Origin: Patescibacteria group bacterium UBA6489
GTDB taxonomy: Bacteria > Patescibacteriota > Gracilibacteria > BD1-5 > UBA6164
DNA: 64,000 nucleotides
NCBI GenBank assembly: GCA_002435385.1
Contig: DJMN01000007.1
Location: 27,155-91,154 of the forward strand
Direction of reading: 5' to 3'
Shown here: in pieces, positions 9,607 through 21,079 of the stretch
How the letters are laid out: every line of letters starts with the position of its first letter
Numbering within the stretch: position 1 is the stretch's first letter
Notes under the pieces: model-generated
What the model was told of the DNA's origin: nothing
The model's database searches: none
The model's input: only the letters and a program-made list of their open reading frames with translations
Program-made: the position numbers and the translations under genes

Positions 9607-11565
9607 CTAGTGTCTTCTCAATCCTCTAAGTAAGTCTTGTAGTGTAGTTTTCCTAAAAGATTTAAAAATTCATAGTCTTTCATTTCCTTTTATAACATTT
9701 AGTATTATTGTATAATCAAATTTTTCTATAACATCAAATAAATCCTTTTTATCTTCAAATGTTTTAATTAATATTCCAAACTCAATAGCACTAGTTTTAT
9801 TGTATAAATATCCCAAATCCCTAAATACAGATTCTAAGTTTCAACACTCTTTTTCACAAGAGAAGAAATTATCTTTGAAAGAAGCAAAATTAGGACACCT
9901 TTCTAATTCAATTTGATTAATAAAGGCAGATAAATAGATCATGTCATTGCTTCAAGATAGTACATTTTCAATATTACAATTAAAATCAGTATTAATTATA
10001 GAAACTAAAGTTTTTGTACGACTTTTATCTAGTAAAGATACAAAATTAGATAATTTTTTTTCATCATTCTTAATATTATTATAAAGACCTATAAAACTTC
10101 CTATCTCTATTCCGCTAAAAAAGTTTTTTAACATTAAATTTGGAATTCTATAATCTAACAATGAAACAATAAAGTCATTATTAACTCTCTTTATTATCTC
10201 AATAAATTTATCAAGTTTTTCTATCTTGTTAAATATATATATAAATTTATCATAAGCCGTATCTTTATCTACTATCTTATTATAGAAATCAATTATAATC
10301 TCTAGATCTTTATGTGCCAATCTATCTATTAATACACAACGTATCAATCCTGATAAATTACTAGCATCAATTTTTCTTAATAACATTATTGTATTCTCTG
10401 GAATTCTCTCTAGCATATTTATTATAGTTTCACCATTTCACTTTCTTATTCTTATAAAATCATATAAGTTATCTAAATTTATATGGGAATCTATATTTTT
10501 TATTAAATCTAGTAATTTTATATGTTGTTCTAGTGTGATAAAACCATCTGTTACAAGAGTCTTTAGTTTAGAAATTGAGTTAATATCTTCTTTAATTATA
10601 AAAGATAATTTTTTATCCGTAGTACTATTTTCTACTACACTAAGGTCACAAATTCTTGCAGTTCTAAAGTAGTTGATAAAACCAGGCTTATCTTTTGGAA
10701 TAGATTCAACCTCATTTTCAGATATTATTCACTTAGAGACACTATATTCTATTATAGAATCTTTATTTTCAAATAAATAATCATTTAATTTTTCTTCACT
10801 TAGAACCTCAACAATAGAATTTCTATCTTTTGGCAAGAATTTTTTCACAAACCTTAAATATTCTTTTCTTGTTATATATGAAGAATATTTTTCATCTAGA
10901 AAATTAATAAAAGATTTGTAATTTTCCTCTTTTTTAAATTCATTATATAAATCCTTTTCTATCATTTCCTTTTCTTTCAAACTTTCTAGTATATCTAGTC
11001 TTTTTTCTTTTATATAAGCCTCCAAATTATCTATATCACTTAATTTTGTTTTATCATCTTTTCCATTGTCAGATGATAACACCCCTTTTATAAATAAAAA
11101 TACATCTCTAGATTCTTCTGAAGTATATCTTCTGATAATATTTTTAGGTAATCTTGATTCTCATGCTTTCTTTATTCTTTCTTGTACCCTAGTACAAAAG
11201 TCAGATTTTATTAGAGTAATTTCACTTGTTTCCTCTCATCCAATTTCTCTATAAAGATTGTTTCATTCACTGATTTCATAAAGTTTTATACATAATTCTA
11301 TAAAATTATCATTATTATTACAATCATTATTACTTCTTGGACTTTTACCTGAAATTAAATCATAAGCAGAAGGACAAAGTTTTATTATATTGTCTAATAT
11401 GATATCCTTATTTCTAATTAAAACTCTGTTCAATTCCACAATATTTGATACTTTTATCTCCTCCAAATCTTGAGGTAGGTATTTATTTAGAAAATTAATC
11501 ATTTTTCTAATATCATATCTTTCTACTCATTCAGATATTTTGTAAGGACTTTTAGCTTGTAACAT
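9607..11565 (-). CDS. Hypothetical helical protein, 652 aa
   Basis: Not recognised. It encodes a soluble, strongly helical, Lys/Glu/Asn/Ile-rich protein without signal peptide or membrane segment. Several stretches recur in style, such as FLNKYLPQDLEEI near residue 25 and FVKKFLPKDRNSIVEV near 260, and LDEKYSSYITRKEYL lies between them; these may mark degenerate repeats of one helical module. Only about a dozen TGA codons appear, in keeping with its low Gly content. It stands alone on the minus strand between the attenuator region and the EamA gene. The coding call rests on one uninterrupted code-25 frame from ATG to TAG. Confidence 0.75.
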
Positions 11566-11713
11566 AAATTTATAAAATTACTATATAAAACATGATAAAA
11601 CATGGTTTCAATATAGACCTTTATTGTTTTTTGTCAAATATAATTTATTTTAATGAAATTCCATATTTTCTACAAGGGATTTTCAAAATTTAGTAGTTTT
11701 CAAAAATATTTTT

Positions 11714-12640
11714 CTACACTTTTACTTTCCTCTTCTCCAAAATTATCATAAAAAATGAAACCATTAAAACAATAGAACCCAATATTTGCATAGTATTCAT
11801 CATCTTTCAATTAAAAAAATAATCAAAAAATATAGCAGACAAAGGCCACATAAGTTCAAAAATTGTAGCAGAAGAAGCACTTACTTTTTTTAGTCAAAAA
11901 TAATACAAAAACAAAGCTCCAGCTCAACTACTAACAACAATAACCCCCAAAAGTTGCCAATGAATAGGAAAGAAATTTCAAAAGTCAGCAAAGTCCCCAA
12001 ATAGAAAAAGAGCAACTAAGGCAAGTAGGGAAGTAAGGGTAAACCTCAAAGATGTAGTAAGTTTAAAACCTAAATCATTAACCAATGTTTTTCAAAATAC
12101 AGTAGAAGAACCAAAGGCAAAAGCCGCAAGTATTGCAAAAAAAGCAGGAAGATTTAGTATATTTACATTGAAAATATCCTTTCATAAACTACCAAATGCT
12201 ATAAAGTAAGCACTTACAATAGAAACAAACGCCCAGAAATAAAATCTTTTACTCAACTTTTCCCTAAGTAAAATAGCCGCCATAGATAAAGCAAATACAG
12301 GTTGAAGCTTCTGTAAAATTATGATAGTTGATAAAGTAGCTTCTCATCTATATGCTGAAAAAAAGGCTTCTGTTATAGTCAAAGTTCAAATAAGTCCTCA
12401 GAAAAAACAAACCCAAAGAAGAGAAATAAAATCTTTTCTTTTCATCTTTACAACTTTTTTGATTCAGAAGAATAAAAAAGGACTAAGAACAATAACTCAT
12501 AAAAGATGCTCTATAAAAACAACATTTATAGGAGAAAATTGATAAAATTGAGGTCTGATTAAAATTCCATCTAGACTCCAAAAAGTAGCTGCTATCATTA
12601 TAGAAATAGCTCAAACCAGAAATCTTTTATCTTTCTTCAT
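11714..12640 (-). CDS. EamA/DMT-family transporter
   Basis: Encodes 308 aa with about ten hydrophobic segments arranged as two five-helix EamA repeats, the normal size for the drug/metabolite transporter superfamily. Typical features include AATFWSLDGILIRPQF in helix 1, a Y-R-x-E-A-T-L-x-T-I-I-I-L block with QKLQPVFALSMAAILLREKL at the end of repeat 1 (the E-K/R sequence at the membrane edge), and SATIFELMWPLSAIFFDYF at the end of repeat 2. Members export amino acids, nucleosides or metabolites; the substrate is unknown. It is divergent from the gene at 12818. Confidence 0.88.
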
Positions 12641-12817
12641 AAGTATCTTTTAGAAAATATTTTAATATTCAACTTTTGATTGTAAGGAAAAAATAGTAAA
12701 AGGCTAGTGAAAAAATGAAATAGTTTTTTAAGTATAAAAATCTAAACAAAGACGAAATTTGCTACATAAAAGTATTTATGATAATATAATGAAGAGGTAT
12801 TTATAAAAATATATTAT

Positions 12818-13411
12818 ATGAGCATAAATTTATCAAAAACATTAAAAGAATCTTTTTGATTAGAAACTAATGAAATTGATGAAATTATTAATGAATTAAG
12901 AAAAAATTCAGTATCTTCAGTGGAATATATTTTATGATATAATGACATAAAAATTTTAAAAGATTGATTTGGAAAAATATTTTCTAAATGCAAAGATAGA
13001 AATAAAGAAAAATTTGAAAAAAAAGCAAAAGTATTTTGAAGCATATTTACAAGAATTGATGACTTTGCTCCACAAGTAATATTCATTTTAGAATTATGTG
13101 AAACCCCTGAAGATTTTGAAAAATTACATTGATTAATTAATGATACCAGAATATGTTTAAGTTTAAAACAATTTATAACTGATAAAAGTAATAATCAAGA
13201 AGAATTTAAAAGATGTTTTAGTTGATATGAACATATTTTAACCTTTGATGAGAAATTACAAGAAGAATTTAATCAAGCTAAGGCAGAAAAAGATATTATA
13301 AAAGTAAATTTATTACAAGAAGAGCTTTTCTGGAAATGATGAAGATGAAAAGAATTAGCTGATAAATTTTTTCTGGTATTGAAGAAAAAATTCTCAATAA
13401 GCAGTAAATAA
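12818..13411 (+). CDS. Hypothetical protein, 197 aa
   Basis: Not recognised. It is a soluble, mostly helical, Lys/Glu/Phe-rich protein. It opens with SINLSKTLKESFGLETNEIDE and ends in a basic KKKFSISSK tail. No known motif, signal or membrane segment is seen. Glycine is written with TGA throughout. It lies 77 bp upstream of a small membrane protein gene on the same strand, with which it may be co-transcribed. Confidence 0.7.
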
Positions 13412-13488
13412 TTTTTATCAACACAACAAATTGAATTAATAAAATTAATATATATAATCCAATTTAATTTAATACTTAATAACAAAAA

Positions 13489-13824
13489 ATGACTAGAAAA
13501 AGAAAAATACAACTATCTATAATTTTACTTTTGATAATTCTTTGAGCATTATACTTTGTTTATGCAAGATACATAATTCCAAATATAGAACAAATAACAC
13601 ACTACACAATCCTATCTTTATCTATTTTATGATTAATATTTGTCTTCTATATTACCTTTAGAATTAAAAAAGGATTAAAAAATAGAAAAAAGGAAAAAAC
13701 AGTCTCAGAAAACTCAGAAGAAAAACTTAAAGATGAAGAAAATAAACTTTTGATAAAAAAAGAAGAAATAGTTGAAAACACTGAATCAAATATTAAAGAA
13801 GGGGTTAAAAGTGAAGAGGTATAA
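13489..13824 (+). CDS. Small two-helix membrane protein with coiled-coil tail
   Basis: Encodes 111 aa: a basic N-terminus (TRKRKIQ), a hydrophobic helix (residues 8-27), a second helix (42-58), then a charged Lys/Glu coiled-coil tail. The tail contains KLLIKKEEIVENTESNI, which closely resembles NELLIKKEKIIESTGANI in the rhodanese protein at 31067-32581, so the two proteins share a membrane-proximal module. No enzymatic domain is present. It may be a scaffold or a truncated relative of the rhodanese protein. A strong terminator follows. Confidence 0.65.
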
Positions 13825-13841
13825 ACTTATAATTTCAAACA

Positions 13842-13870
13842 AAAACAATGGATTTATTCCATTGTTTTTT
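13842..13870 (+). terminator. Rho-independent terminator
   Basis: AACAATGGA and TCCATTGTT pair around a TTTAT loop and are followed by TTTT. It ends the 12818-13824 unit. Confidence 0.85.
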
Positions 13871-13990
13871 GATACCAGAAAAAAGCAACAATATTCCATT
13901 GTATTGCTAAATAAAAGTTATACATTTTTTTGCAATTATTTTAAAAGATGATATAATACATAACTGAATTAACTAAGATAAAATAATAAC

Positions 13991-14425
13991 ATGAAAAAAA
14001 TACTTTCATTTTTCGTATTTATTATCTTTATCACTACAGCTTTTGAAAGCAGTATAGTGACATCTTTTGCTATGCATCAAATGCCAGAGAAAGCAACGAA
14101 AGTAGAAAATCAACAACATTACAACATGAAAAAAGATATGCCATGTTGTGATGAAGAAAAAGGACATGATAGAAAATCATGTAAACACTCTTGCTGTATT
14201 GAAGCATCAGATACAAATAATCAAACATACTTAAACAATAATACTCAAATTCAAAACAGGGAAGTAAAGATTAAGCTAAAAAACAATTATTTAGCGTTAG
14301 ATTTCTCTTATAAATTACCAATACAGAGAAAGTTAACCAAGAAAACATCCCCACCACCAGTAGAACGAAAACTAAAAAATTATTCATACAAAGATTTAAC
14401 CAAAATCATAAAATCAAATACTTAG
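13991..14425 (+). CDS. Secreted Cys/His-rich protein ahead of the copper genes
   Basis: Encodes 144 aa with a signal peptide (MKKILSFFVFIIFITTAFES, cleavage likely near FAMHQ). The mature part holds a short metal-ligand-rich stretch: MHQMP, then MPCCDEEKGHDRKSCKHSCC with five Cys, three His and a Met, followed by a basic Pro-containing tail. This looks like a periplasmic or extracellular copper/heavy-metal binding protein. Its position directly upstream of two copper-type transporter genes supports that. There are no TGA codons and hardly any Gly, so its reading frame is code-independent. It ends at a strong terminator, so it may be transcribed apart from the genes that follow. Confidence 0.75.
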   Translation: MKKILSFFVFIIFITTAFESSIVTSFAMHQMPEKATKVENQQHYNMKKDMPCCDEEKGHDRKSCKHSCCIEASDTNNQTYLNNNTQIQNREVKIKLKNNYLALDFSYKLPIQRKLTKKTSPPPVERKLKNYSYKDLTKIIKSNT

Positions 14426-14439
14426 ATCAAATTTAATTA

Positions 14440-14471
14440 TTACCTATTACAAAAAAACATAGGTATTTTTT
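14440..14471 (+). terminator. Rho-independent terminator
   Basis: ATACCTAT-type arm (TTACCTAT) pairs with ATAGGTA around an A-rich loop and is followed by six T. Confidence 0.75.
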
Positions 14472-14540
14472 CGTGTCCAAATTTTCAAAAATTTTACCCT
14501 AACTTTTCTTAAAGAAAAGGAACATAAAGAATAAAATTTT

Positions 14541-14603
14541 TAAGCTCCCAATTTAATCCCCCTCAATTGAGGGGGAAAGCGAGGAACGAGCAGGGGGAGT
14601 TAA
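14541..14603. repeat. GC-rich palindromic intergenic repeat
   Basis: CCCCCTCAATTGAGGGGG palindrome followed by GCGAGGAACGAGCAGGGG. The same 18-base core recurs at about 39487 and 42138. It stands out from the AT-rich surroundings and lies between two genes of the copper locus. Confidence 0.8.
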
Positions 14604-14643
14604 AAAAACGAAATAAAAAACAATATTTAATAAATTTAAAAAA

Positions 14644-16032
14644 ATGAAAAAAATAATAAACATAAAATGAATGCATTGTGTTAGTTGTGAAATACTATTA
14701 GAAAAGCAACTACAAAAAATACACTGAGTAAAAGTATTAAAACTAAGTTACAGAAAATGAATTCTAGAAGTAGAATATAAACATAATTCTGACTATGACC
14801 AAATTGTTAAAACAATTACAAAAAATTGATACAAAGTTGTTAAAAACTCAGAGAAAAATGAAAATTCAAATAACAATTTATTATCAAATATAATAGCAGT
14901 ATTATTTGTAATAATATTTATAATAATATGAAAACTATTTAATCTATATCAATACTTACCAGAAACAAATACACTCAGCTATTCATGAGCATTTTTAGTT
15001 TGAATAATCGCCTCACTATCAACCTGTTTAGCAATAGTATGATGAATAATAATCTGATTCTCGAAATACATAGACTCTTCAAATTCTAGAACTTGAAATG
15101 TAAAAGTACAACTATGATTTCAAATTTGAAGACTACTATGATTTTTCCTATTATGATGAATACTATGATTATTAGGGAAACTTATAAGTATAAGCCTTTC
15201 CTTCTCAAGCATTTTAACATTCTTCATCTGAATATTACTACTATACATGTGACTAAACATTCTTTGAATTCTACCATCACTAAGTAGATACTGAATAAAC
15301 ATGCCAAAAAGTTTTGCTGGTAAAATAGAAAAACTATGAAAACCACAATACTCACCTATGGTATGAGCTATGACATTTTTTTTACCTTGTTGATTTACTC
15401 AAACTATGCAATTATTAGCAGTAAGTAGTTGAAGTTTTATCTCATGATGACTAGTTATGCTATTTTTTGCATTATGAACATTTCCTGTATTATTCTCTAT
15501 ATGAGTATGAACTAGTTACATAAAAGATAAAAAAATTGAATTACTAAACAAAATAGTAGCTTGAATCCTTATAGTTTTTTGAATAACAACCATATCAAAT
15601 TCATATAACTTATTATGAGTAAGTGCTTCATCTATAACACAAAAAGAAACTACAACTTGTAATATTCAAGATTCAGAGTCTTGTATAGATTCTCAATCTC
15701 TGAGACCGAACTCTGATACAGAGAAAAATAACACGAATTTGGTCTCAAATGTAGATTCAGCAGAAACAATAAAAGTATGACATAATGGATGGTCAATGGA
15801 ACCTGAAAAAATAACTTTAAAAAAATGAAAAAACTATAAAATAGTAGTAACACCAACATCAGATTGAAAATGATGTATGGCAACACAACTTATCCCAAAG
15901 CTAAATACCAAAGTTTCAAGAATACAAAAATGAGTTCCAATAGTTTATGAAATAAACAATGCCAAACCATGAACCTATGAAATAGTATGTTGAACAATGT
16001 GAATGCTACAATGAAAAATAGTAGTGGAATAA
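14644..16032 (+). CDS. HMA-TauE/SafE-cupredoxin fusion, copper handling
   Basis: Encodes 462 aa in three parts. Residues 1-75 form a heavy-metal-associated domain with the metal motif GMHCVSCE. Residues 85-340 contain six or more hydrophobic helices of the sulfite-exporter TauE/SafE (UreH/DsbD-like) type, including a CLAIVGG segment and FFLPCGFTQTMQL, whose Cys are typical of this metal-transport subgroup. A spacer rich in Ser/Asn follows, and residues 375-462 form a cupredoxin-like domain (GWSMEPEKITLKKG, then CMATQLIP and PGTYEIVCGTMGM), with Cys/Met copper ligands. It probably moves or relays copper across the membrane together with CopA downstream. More than 40 TGA codons read as Gly. Palindromic repeats flank it on both sides. 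Confidence 0.85.
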
Positions 16033-16040
16033 TTATCAAT

Positions 16041-16206
16041 TACCTCCCCTCCCTTAATCCCTCCCCTTTCTGGAGAGGAATAAGTAGGAATGTAATTTTT
16101 ATAATACCTAATAATTCCACCTTCCTTGCTAAGGAGAGGAAAAACAGCAGAGCGGAAAATTGTAGCCCTCCTCTCCTTGAGGAGAGGAGATTCAGAGGTG
16201 AGGTTA
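16041..16206. repeat. GC-rich palindromic repeat pair
   Basis: Two units fill the gap between the fusion gene and copA. One is at 16041-16090 (CCCTCCCCTTTCTGGAGAGG-like). The other is at 16120-16206, with CTCCTCTCCTTGAGGAGAGG-like palindromes and a GGTGAGGTTA end that also occurs at 39550. Confidence 0.75.
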
Positions 16207-16253
16207 TAGTTAAAGAATAGGGAAAACAATTTTTAAAACCTAACAAAAATATC

Positions 16254-18389
16254 ATGCAAAAAAAATTTTTAATAGAATGAATGACTTGCTCAAGTTGTGC
16301 AATCATAAATCAAAACTCATTAGATGATTTAGACTGAGTTACAGATGCTAAAATAAATCTAGCAACAAAACAAGCAACAGTTACATTTGATGAAACAAAA
16401 GTAAGCTTTGAACAAATAAAAAAACAAATAGAAAACAATTGATATAAAGTAAATGAAAACATTGAAATAAGCCAAGAAAAGGACAAAAAAGAAAATAAAA
16501 CAATACTAAAAAGATTTATATTTTCTTTAGTATTTTCTCTACCAGTATTTTCAATGATGTTTGTAAATACAATGATATGAATAAGCTATTTCTGAGTAGA
16601 CCTAAGCATGTATATATTTGCAACACTATCATTCTTAGTAGTTTTTATATTTTGACAAAACTTTCATAAAAAAGCTTTCAAATCATTACTAAAACTACAC
16701 TTTAACATGGATAGTCTAGTTTCACTTTGAACACTAACAGCCTTTATATATTCTGTAATAGCAATGTTTTTTAAGTGACTAGATGTATATTTTGAAGCAT
16801 CAGTATCAATTATAACACTTATAAATCTATGAAAATATCTAGAACACAAAGCAAAAACAAAAGCCTGAGATGCTATAGGAAAACTACTGGAACTATGAGC
16901 TAAAAAAGCTTTTGTAAAAGTATGAAATAAAGTTGAAGAAAAAGATGTTGATGAAATCTCAGTCTGAGAAATCATCACTGTAAAAGCTTGAGAAAAAATA
17001 GCACTAGACTGAACAGTTTTAAACTGAACAGCAAACTGTGATGAAAGTATGCTAACCTGAGAAAGTATGCCAGTATTTAAACAAAAAGGAGATGAATGTT
17101 ATTGATGAACAATAAACCTAGACTGAAACATAGATCTGAAAGTAACAAAAACAAATGAACAATGAACATTAGCAAACATCATAAAACTAGTAGAACAGGC
17201 ACAAAGTTCAAAAGCACCAATAGAACATCTTGCAGATAAAGTAGCATGAATATTCGTTCCAACAATAATAATCATCTCAATAATAACATTTATTTGATGG
17301 TACCTTATAACTTGAGATATAAGCAAAGCAATTATAAGTTCTGTTGCATCTCTAGTTATAGCTTGTCCTTGTGCTTTATGACTTGCAACACCAACAGCAA
17401 TAATGGTCTGAACCTGAGTTTGAGCTAAAAAATGAATCCTTATAAAAGATGCTCAAAGCCTAGAAAAAACTAAAGAGGTAGATGTTGTAGTATTTGATAA
17501 AACCTGAACACTAACAAATGCAAAACCAGAAGTTACAGATATAAAAATATTCTCTTGAAAAGAAAAAGAAATTATAACCCTAGCAAAATCTTTATCAGCA
17601 CTATCTCATCATCCACTATCTAAATCTATTGTAAATCATTATAAAAAGATCTCAGATAAAAAAGTTGAAAACTTTGAAGAAATAAAATGAAAATGACTAG
17701 TCTGAAAAATAGATTGAAAAGAAATAAAACTATGAAATAAAAAGCTATTCTGAAAATTAAAAGACGAGATAAAAAGTCATTTAAAAGAATTATCAGAAAT
17801 CTGAAAAACACCAGTTTTAATCTGAGATGATAAAGAAATATACTGAATCATATGACTTCTAGATTTACCCAAAAAATGAGTTGATAAAACTATAAAAAAA
17901 CTACAAGATATGCAAATAGAAGTAGTCATGCTTACCTGAGATACTCAAGAAACAGCCAACTATATAGCAAAATGATTATGAATCTCAAAGATCTTTGCCT
18001 GAGTTATGCCAGATGATAAGTTGAACATAATAAAACAACTTCAAAGTGAATGAAAAAAAGTAGCATTCGTATGAGACTGAATAAATGATGCACCAGCCTT
18101 AGTTCAAGCAGATTTATCTTTAGCCATGTGAACATGAAGCGATATAGCTATAGAATCATCAGATATAGTTTTAGTAAAATGAAACCTAGAAAAAGTTATA
18201 GTTGCAATACAACTCTCTAGGCAAACACTAAGAGTTATAAAACAAAATCTATTTTGGGCTTTTATTTACAACACTATATGAATTCCACTAGCAGCTTTCT
18301 GAGTACTAAATCCTATATTTGCAAGTTTTGCTATGAGTATGAGTAGTGTGAGTGTGGTTAGTAATAGTTTGAGATTGAAGAAGTTTTAA
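16254..18389 (+). CDS. copA: Copper-translocating P1B-type ATPase
   Basis: Encodes 711 aa. Order: one HMA domain with GMTCSSC (residues 9-15); transmembrane helices; actuator loop with TGES (around 265); the CPC metal motif in ACPCALGLATPTA (around 370); phosphorylation motif DKTGT (around 413); HP motif of the P1B nucleotide domain in LSHHPLSKS (around 451); GDGINDAP (around 605); and C-terminal helices ending MSMSSVSVVSNSLRL. All are hallmarks of Cu+ export ATPases. It would pump Cu+ out of the cytoplasm, and the upstream fusion protein and Cys/His-rich protein fit the same job. Nearly all Gly in the motifs are TGA, which makes this gene strong proof of code 25. Confidence 0.96.
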
Positions 18390-18453
18390 GATTTTATTAG
18401 CATAAATTTTATAAGTATGATATTATGTTTTAAGATAATATTTATTTATATTT

Positions 18454-19947
18454 ATGACATTAAAAGAAGAGTTAAAAGAAGGAAGAGATATTCATAATCA
18501 ATGAACTAAACAACAAAATTCGTGAGAAATTTCTTCAGACATTTCTGCTAGAACTTCAAGTATAGTAGCTAAAAACGATGACTTTATTCCTAATTTTAGG
18601 GAAAAATTTCCTGAAAAAGATAAAAAATATATGGAACTATTAATTAAGGCTCATATTCTTCATCCTAAACAGGTAGAAGAAGCTTATAAAATAGATTGAG
18701 AGATAACATATTCTTGATTAAAAGCATTACAAAAATTCTTGATTCTATATTATTCAGATTTTAGCTCACTTATTTTAGTAGCTAAAAAAAATAAAGAGAA
18801 AATCACTGAATTATTATATAAAAAACATATTGGTAATGTATTAAAAGAAATTGATAATTTACCAGAAAACAAACTATTTTGTAGAAAAGTACATAAAAAG
18901 ATACTTCCAAATAAAACACCTCATGAACAACTTTGATATGAAGAGGATTGAATAAAGGTAAAGAAATATAAAAATTCTGGAATTTACGGATATATTTATA
19001 ATAGAGATTTTCCAGATTTATTTGATAAAAATACAGAAAAAAAATATTTAGATTTAAGATGAAAAGAAAGATGGAAATATATATATACTGTGTTATGAAC
19101 TATACCAGATAAGATAAAAGAGGCTCTTTTAGATTTAAATATAAATAAAAATTCAGATGATATAAATCTCATGAAGGATATTGTTAAAGTTGAACAAGTA
19201 AAAGAATCTTTACTAGAATTACCAATACCTCTTTTAGATAATGTTTTAAGTTATTTAGAGGACTATATAATTAAATTAAAATCAGTTGAAGAGTATTTTA
19301 AAGATTATATAAATGCTCCTAAAGAATTATTTTCAAAAGTAACTTGAATATCACAAGATACAGTCAATGGAGAAATCTCAATGGAAAAAAATTTAGCAAA
19401 TATAACTTTTTATATATGAGATGAAAAAGACTATGTTTACTTATATGAAAAACTATCATGAAAGAAACCATTGAATTTATGATGATTTTTTCCTACGCAT
19501 TATATAGAAATATGGGATTTAACATGATGTTTTAATTTTATTTATGGTATTAAGTGAAAAAAATTACCTACAGAAAAAGCAATAGAACATGAAAATACTC
19601 ACTCTGAAGATTATAAAATAATGCCAGATTATCGTTCCTTAGATATTTTAAGTAAAACAAAAGATGAATTATTAGCTCATTTAATTGAGTGAAAAAAGAA
19701 ATCAGAGACTTTAGGTAATTTACATTGGTACTATGATTATTATGCAAAGTATAAAGAACCTGAATCTTCACCCACTTATCCTTGAGATAAATATTTAAAA
19801 TTAAGAAAATTATATGAACAAGAATTAGCTTATATAATAGAGGTTGCATATGCTATGAAAAAATTAAATATACCAAATTACTTTGAAATATTAAGACTTA
19901 CTCCTGTAAGAGAATGGAAATTTCTAAAAAAAGTTTTTCTTGAATAA
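18454..19947 (+). CDS. Hypothetical protein with HExxH motif, putative zinc metallopeptidase
   Basis: Encodes 497 aa, soluble, with no signal peptide. No family is recognised over most of the length. Around residues 379-383 there is HENTH within AIEHENTHSEDYK, an HExxH zinc-binding motif, followed about 20 residues later by KDELLAHLIEG, whose DE-x-x-A is the usual position of a third zinc ligand in gluzincin-like peptidases. The N-terminal part is helical and Lys-rich. A peptidase role is inference from this motif alone. The stop codon lies inside a strong terminator hairpin, so the gene is probably monocistronic. Confidence 0.7.
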
Positions 19948-19961
19948 GAAAAACTTTTTTT
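19927..19961 (+). terminator. Terminator overlapping the stop codon of the HExxH gene
   Basis: AAAAAAGTTTTTCTT pairs with AAGAAAAACTTTTTT around a short loop that contains part of the TAA. Confidence 0.85.
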
Positions 19962-20017
19962 GTCTCAAAACTATTTATAATTATAATATTATTAACCTTA
20001 TACTATAAAATTTAAAC

Positions 20018-20992
20018 ATGATAAAAAAAATTCTAATACTAACAACTCTATTATTATTCTCAATCCCAACCATAACAAATGCAACCTACACACTAACAGA
20101 AGATGATAAAAATATAGCTCAAAAAATAGAGATAAAGCTAACCGAGATTATTAATAAAAATCAGAAGTTTTCCTATGACTGAGTCATCACCTTTTTAGAG
20201 AGTTATAAAGACAAAAAAACAGACGAAAGAATAAAGTCAATATTTGAAGAAATTATTAAAGGACTAAATATTAGTAAAAACAGAGTAACAATCTTAGAAT
20301 GACGGAATATCTTTGATATAGACAATTATTTATACTCAAGAAAACTAATACAAAAATGAGAGTACATAAACTATGTACAAAACCAAGAAAAAATAATAGC
20401 ATTATCAGAATTCTTTCCATTTCTTTACACACAAAAAACATTAGAATGATATCTTTACCCAGATACATATGAAATCTATTCAGACAACTTTAAAATAAAC
20501 GAGTTTGTAATCAAACAACTAGAAGCATTTGAAACAAAAGTTTATCAGAAACTATTTATAGACGAAAACTGAAATTCAAAGTATATGAACGAGATAATAG
20601 AAAGTATAGTTAACCTATCATCCATAGTAGAAAAAGAAGAGAAAAATCCTTTAGAAAAACCAACAATAGCAGGGATCTTAAAAAAGAGAGTAAAAGAATA
20701 CTGGAATATATGAGCAGACATAACAGTATGTTATCCATACAAACTAACAGAAAATCAATGTAAATCATATATCACTCAGTACATAAATACAGAATCAGAG
20801 TACAACACTAGATTTATCATATGATTACCACCGACACCAATTTGTAATCCTAGCTATGAAACTATAAATGCTACACTAAACCACAAAGAAACAGAGTATT
20901 ACTATTATTTACATGATACAACCACATGAGAAGTGTATTATGCTAAAACATTAGAAGAACACAATGAAAATAAACAATTATATTTGAAATAA
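20018..20992 (+). CDS. mltG: MltG-type endolytic murein transglycosylase, copy 1
   Basis: Encodes 324 aa with a signal peptide or anchor at residues 1-22. A LysM-like segment (VTILEGRNIFDIDNYLYSR) is followed by the YceG/MltG catalytic domain: LEGYLYPDTYEI, NLSSIVEKEEKNP (the catalytic Glu region), DITVCYPY, ESEYNTRF and GLPPTPICNPSYETINATLNHKETEYYYYLHD. MltG cleaves nascent glycan strands and sets their length. A paralogue lies 0.8 kb downstream at 21766, with an M23 peptidase gene between on the other strand. This copy has a short linker where the other has a Thr-rich insert. Confidence 0.93.
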
Positions 20993-20993
20993 A

Positions 20994-21034
20994 ACCCAAA
21001 AAAACTACTTCAATTTAGAAGTAGTTTTTTGGGT
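20994..21034 (+). terminator. Rho-independent terminator
   Basis: CCCAAAAAAACTACTT pairs with AAGTAGTTTTTTGGG around a six-base loop. Almost symmetric, it may also serve the convergent M23 gene. Confidence 0.88.
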
Positions 21035-21079
21035 ATTAAGTAGATCTTTCTGGTATAAAATAACCTAATATTTAAGTTC

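Noticed and set aside
16040..16306. Proline/arginine-rich frames in the gap before copA on both strands
   Set aside because: They come from the GC-rich palindromic repeats and show no family features.
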